From Clostridia bacterium (lineage in GTDB: Bacteria > Bacillota > Clostridia > Christensenellales > Aristaeellaceae), in assembly GCA_017481825.1 (NCBI GenBank), contig JAFUOR010000052.1, positions 1 through 40,570 of the forward strand: a stretch of 40,570 bases of DNA. Reading direction: 5' to 3'. Of this stretch, positions 37,126 through 40,570 are shown piece after piece. The stretch's first letter is position 1. Every line of letters starts with the position of its first letter. Under the pieces are notes generated by a model that did no database searches, was not told the origin of the DNA, and saw only the letters and a list, made by a program, of their open reading frames with translations. The position numbers and the translations under genes were made by a program.

Positions 37126-38799
37126 ATGGTGAAGCAATACATTTCCGATCTGAAGCAGGAGTTTAAGGGCTATAATGCCGGCAAGCTTACGAAGGATATC
37201 CTCTCCGGTATCACGGTGGCGGCGGTGGCGCTGCCGCTGGCGCTGGCCTTTGGCGTGTCCAGCGGTGCGGATGCGGCGGCGGGTCTGGTTACGGCCATCA
37301 TCGGCGGGCTGATCATCGGTCTGCTGGGAGGCGCATCCTTCCAGATTTCCGGCCCCACAGGCGCGATGTCCGCAATCCTGATCGGCATCGTGGCGCAGTA
37401 TGGCCTGCAGGGCGTGTTTGTGGCGTCGCTGGCGGCGGGTGTGATCATCCTGCTGGCGGGCGTGCTCAAGCTGGGCAAGCTGGTCAACCTGATCCCCACC
37501 AGCGTGGTGATGGGCTTTACCAGCGGCATTGCCATCATCATCGCGCTGGGCCAGGTGGATAACTTCTTTGGCACGACCAGCGTGGGCACCAGCGCGCTGG
37601 AAAAGCTGTGGAGCTACACGCAGGTGGGCTTCCATCCCAACTGGCAGGCGGTGGTGATCGGCCTGTTTGTGGTGCTGTTCATGATCTTCTGGCCCAAGAA
37701 GCTCAATGCGAAGGTGCCCGGCTCGCTGGTGGCGATCATCCTGGCGACGGTCATCACTGAGGTCGCGGGCTTTGACAGCCTTGCGAAGGTGGGCGACATT
37801 CCCCGCAGCCTCATGCTGGAGAACCGTCTGGATTTGTTTGCCATCAATGTGGATATGATCACCAATCTCTCCAGCCCCATCATTTCCATTGCCATGCTGG
37901 GCATGATTGAGTCCCTGCTGTGCGGTGCGTCGGCTTCCCGCATGAAGGACGAGCGCTTTGATGCGAACCGCGAGCTGATCGCCCAGGGCGTGGGCAATAT
38001 CGTGCTGCCCTTCTTTGGCGGCGTGCCTGCCACGGCGGCCATCGCCCGCACCTCCGTGGCGATCAAGTCCGGTCTGCAGACCCGCATTTCCGGCGCGGTG
38101 CACTCCATCGTGCTGCTGCTGGCGATGCTCCTGCTCTCGGGCGTCATGTCCCGTCTGCCCCTGAGCGCCCTGGCCGGTGTGCTGATGGTTACCGCGTGGC
38201 GTATGAATGAGTGGCACGGCATCAGAACCATTTTCTCCCGCAGAATCTGGACGGGTATTGCGCAGTTCACCATCACCATGGCGGCAACGGTGGTCTTCGA
38301 CCTGACCATCGCCATCGTGATCGGCATTGCCACGGCGCTGATCATGTTTGTCTGGAACGCCGCCCACCTCAAGGTGGAAACCGTGCATGTGGATCATGAG
38401 CGCGTGGTGCGCCTGAACCGCATGGGCGTGGCCTTCACGGACGAGAAGGCCTCCGGCATCCTGATCACCTACCTGAACGGCAGCCTGTTCTTCGCCGACT
38501 GCGGCGAGCTCAAGCGCGGCATGGAAGCCATCGACCTGAAGGCGTGCAGGCACCTGATCATCTCCATGCGCGGTGTGCCTGCGGCGGATATCTCCGGCGT
38601 ACAGACCCTCATGGAGACCTGCGCGGCCATTGAGAAGCAGGGCGTGCGCATCTCCATCTGCGGCGTGCAGCAGAGCGTGCGCACCTTCCTGGACAAGGTT
38701 GGCCTGACCGAGCAGGTGGGCGAGGGAAGCTTCTTCGCCAACGCCTCAGAGGCGCTGATCGATTCCATGACGAAGCTGGATGGGCAGCAGAGCGCGTAA
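37126..38799 (+). CDS. SulP-family anion transporter with STAS domain
   Basis: A 557-residue membrane protein from ATG 37126; an ATG at 37084 lies only about 11 bases after the predicted transcript start and has no ribosome binding site. The first 410 residues have 10-12 membrane segments, with the family motifs DILSGITVAAVALPLALAFG, ISGPTGAMSAIL and the later FFGGVPATAAIARTSVAIKSG. The last 130 residues are a STAS domain (SGILITYLNGSLFFADCGEL, HLIISMRGVPAADISGVQTL). Such proteins take up sulfate, bicarbonate, dicarboxylates or other anions; the substrate cannot be told. It is a single-gene unit between a promoter and terminator. Confidence 0.93.
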   Translation: MVKQYISDLKQEFKGYNAGKLTKDILSGITVAAVALPLALAFGVSSGADAAAGLVTAIIGGLIIGLLGGASFQISGPTGAMSAILIGIVAQYGLQGVFVASLAAGVIILLAGVLKLGKLVNLIPTSVVMGFTSGIAIIIALGQVDNFFGTTSVGTSALEKLWSYTQVGFHPNWQAVVIGLFVVLFMIFWPKKLNAKVPGSLVAIILATVITEVAGFDSLAKVGDIPRSLMLENRLDLFAINVDMITNLSSPIISIAMLGMIESLLCGASASRMKDERFDANRELIAQGVGNIVLPFFGGVPATAAIARTSVAIKSGLQTRISGAVHSIVLLLAMLLLSGVMSRLPLSALAGVLMVTAWRMNEWHGIRTIFSRRIWTGIAQFTITMAATVVFDLTIAIVIGIATALIMFVWNAAHLKVETVHVDHERVVRLNRMGVAFTDEKASGILITYLNGSLFFADCGELKRGMEAIDLKACRHLIISMRGVPAADISGVQTLMETCAAIEKQGVRISICGVQQSVRTFLDKVGLTEQVGEGSFFANASEALIDSMTKLDGQQSA

Positions 38800-38804
38800 C
38801 ACAG

Positions 38805-38837
38805 AAAAGCCTCCGCATGATTCATGCGGAGGCTTTT
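38805..38837. terminator. Bidirectional terminator, SulP and NlpC/P60-like gene
   Basis: AAAAGCCTCCGCATGA (38805-38820) and TCATGCGGAGGCTTTT (38822-38837) are perfect inverted repeats with A and T runs at the ends, serving both convergent genes. Confidence 0.9.
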
Positions 38838-38850
38838 GCTATGCCCTGTA

Positions 38851-39756
38851 TCAGATGCCGTTGATGCGGAACCAGCAGAAGGATGTGCAGGCAGGCAGAT
38901 CCCAGATGGTCAGCTTGTAGCCATCGGGCATCTCGAACCAGGCGAAATCCGTGATATCGACATGCTCCTGATGGGGGGCGTCCTCAAAGGGGACGCCGAT
39001 GAGGCTCACGGCCACGCCGCCGTCGGGGGTCTTCACGCCGTCGTAATAGGAATCATCCGCGTGGGCGTCCAGGAAGGTCTGCATGCGGGGGCCGTACATC
39101 AGGTTCGGGCCGCAGTGGATGACCAGCGCGTAGTCCAGATACGGCGCCAGTTCAGGCAGCTCCTCTTCGGTAAAGCCGAAGTCCCGCAGGGTGCCGATGA
39201 ACATCATCACGTGGCGGGCGCGGTTCTTGCCCACCAGCAGATCGCCCACCTGGAGGTTGGCGGCCAGCTGGTCGAAGGAGGGCATCTCCTTGCCCTTGCG
39301 GTGGCTGTAAACGTGGTTCTTGTTCTGGTACTTGCCCCACTGGTTGATCATCTCATCCAGCGGCGGATGCTCCGGATAGCCCACCTCGCTGTATACCCAC
39401 TGGGTGAAGCCGGAGCAGTCAAAGCCGTAGAGGTAGTACTGATTCTTGTCGTAGAAGCGCGTCTGCTCCCAGATTTCGCGCTTGGTATACAGGGGCTCGC
39501 GGGCGAATACGCGGGCCTCGCCGTTGATCATGTCATCGTGCTTGCCGCCAAAGAAGTAGGGCAGACCCAGCTCAAACCGGGCCTGAATATTCGCGCCGGT
39601 GATCTCGTTGTAGCGCTCCAGGAAGACATTGCCTTCCTCCAGCATGGACAGCGCCGCATCCAGCAAATCTGAACGCTGGACCTCTGCCATCGCGGGCACC
39701 ATGCCCAGGGTCAGCAGCGCCAGGAGCAGCGCCAGCATCCGCTTCATCATACGCAT
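38851..39756 (-). CDS. Secreted NlpC/P60-like cysteine peptidase
   Basis: A 301-residue protein. ATG 39756 is chosen since AAGGA lies 8-9 bases upstream. A signal peptide covers about residues 1-24 (MRMMKRMLALLLALLTLGMV, cut near AMAEV). The catalytic cysteine lies in YGFDCSGFTQWVYSEVGYP (about 113-131), the typical DCSGF motif of NlpC/P60. DQLAANLQVGDLLVGKNRAR and HVMMFIG provide the catalytic histidine, and a third polar residue may be the histidine in VIHCGPN. Members cut peptide bonds in peptidoglycan. A longer C-terminal extension of about 60 residues (VDITDFAWFEMPDGYKLTIW) is not recognised. It has its own promoter. Confidence 0.78.
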   Translation of the reverse strand: MRMMKRMLALLLALLTLGMVPAMAEVQRSDLLDAALSMLEEGNVFLERYNEITGANIQARFELGLPYFFGGKHDDMINGEARVFAREPLYTKREIWEQTRFYDKNQYYLYGFDCSGFTQWVYSEVGYPEHPPLDEMINQWGKYQNKNHVYSHRKGKEMPSFDQLAANLQVGDLLVGKNRARHVMMFIGTLRDFGFTEEELPELAPYLDYALVIHCGPNLMYGPRMQTFLDAHADDSYYDGVKTPDGGVAVSLIGVPFEDAPHQEHVDITDFAWFEMPDGYKLTIWDLPACTSFCWFRINGI

Positions 39757-39800
39757 CGTATCGTTCCTTTCCATACCACATGTCGAAAATGGTCTACAAC

Positions 39801-39829
39801 ATTATACCATCAACCGCGGAGCGTGGCAA
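39801..39829 (-). promoter_or_regulatory. Promoter of the NlpC/P60-like gene
   Basis: On the minus strand TTGCCA (39824-39829) and TATAAT (39801-39806) are 17 bases apart. Confidence 0.82.
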
Positions 39830-39966
39830 GGGCAAAAGGCGAGTTTTACAGGTATTGAGCGTTTTCGGACGCTTTGGGCAAAACGCACGAAAAAAGGTGA
39901 AAATTTTCTTTTCCAGCAAACACAAGGGGTTGAAGCACTTTTCAATCAATTATACCAAATATAGCA

Positions 39967-39996
39967 TTGACAAGATAGGCGAACAGGTGCTATGAT
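39967..39996 (+). promoter_or_regulatory. Promoter of nrdD
   Basis: TTGACA (39967-39972) and TATGAT (39991-39996) are 18 bases apart. The upstream part of the gap (39831-39966) is AT-rich, with no gene. A leader of about 130 bases follows, with hairpins CAGGAA/TTCCTG (40010-40036), GATGT/ACATC (near 40064-40078) and GTAACCCG/CGGGTTGC (40081-40104), and no clear terminator. Confidence 0.75.
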
Positions 39997-40017
39997 GGCT
40001 TACGCACGGCAGGAAGG

Positions 40018-40033
40018 ACACAAGATATAGTTC
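40018..40033 (+). promoter_or_regulatory. NrdR-box candidate
   Basis: ACACAAGATATAGTTC matches the NrdR box consensus ACACWATATATWGTGT at 13 of 16 positions and lies about 15-30 bases after the predicted transcript start. A second, weaker match (ACAATTTATACGATGT, 40052-40067, 10 of 16) starts 34 bases further; paired boxes are usual, but the spacing normally differs. Confidence 0.4.
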
Positions 40034-40131
40034 CTGTCACATGGCATTCATACAATTTATACGATGTGCAGTTACATCGCGTAACCCGCTGCGCATCGGG
40101 TTGCAAAAGCATTCAGGGAGGGAGCCATTCC

Positions 40132-40570
40132 ATGAGTATCCTTAACATCCGCAAGCGCGACGGACGCGAAGTCCCCTTCGACCGCGATAAGATTGAGCAC
40201 GCCATTTTTGCCGCCTTCAAGGCCTCCGGCAGCGCCAAGGGCCATGAGACCAGCGCCATCCTTGCCGAGCGCGTGGTGCAGGAGATGGAGAATGACGAGA
40301 ACATCTCCGGTACCCCCACCGTTGAGCAGGTGCAGGACACGGTGGAGCGCGTGCTGATCGAGAAGGGCTTTGTGCGCAGCGCCAAGGCCTACATCCTCTA
40401 CCGCGCTGAGCGCAGCCGCGTGCGCGAGATGAACACGCGCCTGATGCGCATTTATGACGATATCACCAACACCGCGGCCCGCGAGAGCGATATCAAGCGC
40501 GAGAACGCCAATATCGACGGCGACACCGCCATGGGCGCCATGCTCAAGTACGGTTCCGAGGGCGCCAAGC
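40132..40570 (+). CDS. nrdD: Anaerobic (class III) ribonucleoside-triphosphate reductase, N-terminal part
   Basis: Only the first 146 residues are in the window. Residues about 3-92 form an ATP-cone regulatory domain (LNIRKRDGREVPFDRDKIEH, TVEQVQDTVERVLIEKGF, AKAYILYRAERSRVRE). The following segment DIKRENANIDGDTAMGAMLK YGSEGAK is the start of the NrdD catalytic barrel. The enzyme makes deoxynucleotides from ribonucleotides without oxygen, using a glycyl radical formed by NrdG. GGGAGGGAG lies about 8 bases before the ATG. The catalytic cysteines and glycyl-radical site lie outside the window, so the class rests on the N-terminal match. Regulation by NrdR is suggested by an upstream box. Confidence 0.88.
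   Translation, partial: MSILNIRKRDGREVPFDRDKIEHAIFAAFKASGSAKGHETSAILAERVVQEMENDENISGTPTVEQVQDTVERVLIEKGFVRSAKAYILYRAERSRVREMNTRLMRIYDDITNTAARESDIKRENANIDGDTAMGAMLKYGSEGAK

Noticed and set aside
37099-38553. Long open frame opposite the SulP gene
   Set aside because: Same reason: composition (His, Gln, Asp, Arg) expected of an antisense frame to hydrophobic GC-rich codons.
1-40570. CRISPR arrays, prophage, insertion sequences or a defence island
   Set aside because: No regularly spaced repeats, transposase, integrase, phage structural or restriction genes were seen; the repeats found are irregular, dispersed and intergenic.

Overview
The window looks like a chromosomal piece of a GC-rich anaerobic Bacillota, most likely class Clostridia. 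Reasons: consensus -35/-10 promoters with 17-bp spacers, strong GGAGG ribosome binding sites, the rsmG-noc neighbourhood, the infC-rpmI-rplT operon with an attenuated leader, a LexA/DinR-type box, cre-like sites before phosphofructokinase, a beta subunit of the Na+-translocating decarboxylase family, and an anaerobic (class III) ribonucleotide reductase at the right edge. The order or genus cannot be fixed from the sequence. No prophage, insertion sequence or CRISPR array was seen.

Layout. 1-0.3 kb: truncated XRE regulator (minus). 0.3-4.3 kb: dispersed repeat, consensus promoter, long terminator-bearing leader, then a three-gene ABC-2 exporter plus a methyltransferase. 4.4-7 kb: serC and serA for serine synthesis, with a repeat between them. 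7-11.8 kb: Fe-type alcohol dehydrogenase, two DUF218/YdcF-like proteins around radC, then rsmG and a Noc-like protein without its ParB/CTPase domain. 11.8-13.2 kb (minus): a spermidine-synthase-like protein and an XRE/zinc-ribbon regulator. 13.4-20.9 kb (minus): a coupled four-gene operon (ATPase, two FtsX-like permeases, a surface protein) behind a palindromic operator candidate. 21-26.6 kb: two ECF sigma/membrane-protein pairs (plus) flanking an OmpR-type response regulator and histidine kinase (minus).

26.6-33.2 kb: tRNA-Leu(UAA), a zinc-ribbon/dinB operon with a LexA-like box, a membrane zinc-ribbon protein, pyruvate kinase with an overlapping barstar gene, a frameshifted pseudogene, and pfkA behind cre-like sites. 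33.3-35 kb: a leader that matches the yybP-ykoY (Mn2+) riboswitch architecture in sequence and fold, in front of an OadB-like gene and a small OadG-like gene. 35.2-36.7 kb: infC-rpmI-rplT. 37-40.6 kb: SulP transporter, an NlpC/P60-like secreted protein, and the start of nrdD.

The most notable points are the Mn2+-riboswitch-type leader before a decarboxylase beta subunit, the attenuator before the ABC-2 exporter, the Noc-like protein reduced to its DNA-binding and dimerisation parts, and a mosaic intergenic repeat family with at least six copies. Functional calls come from motif recognition by eye; no database search was run.
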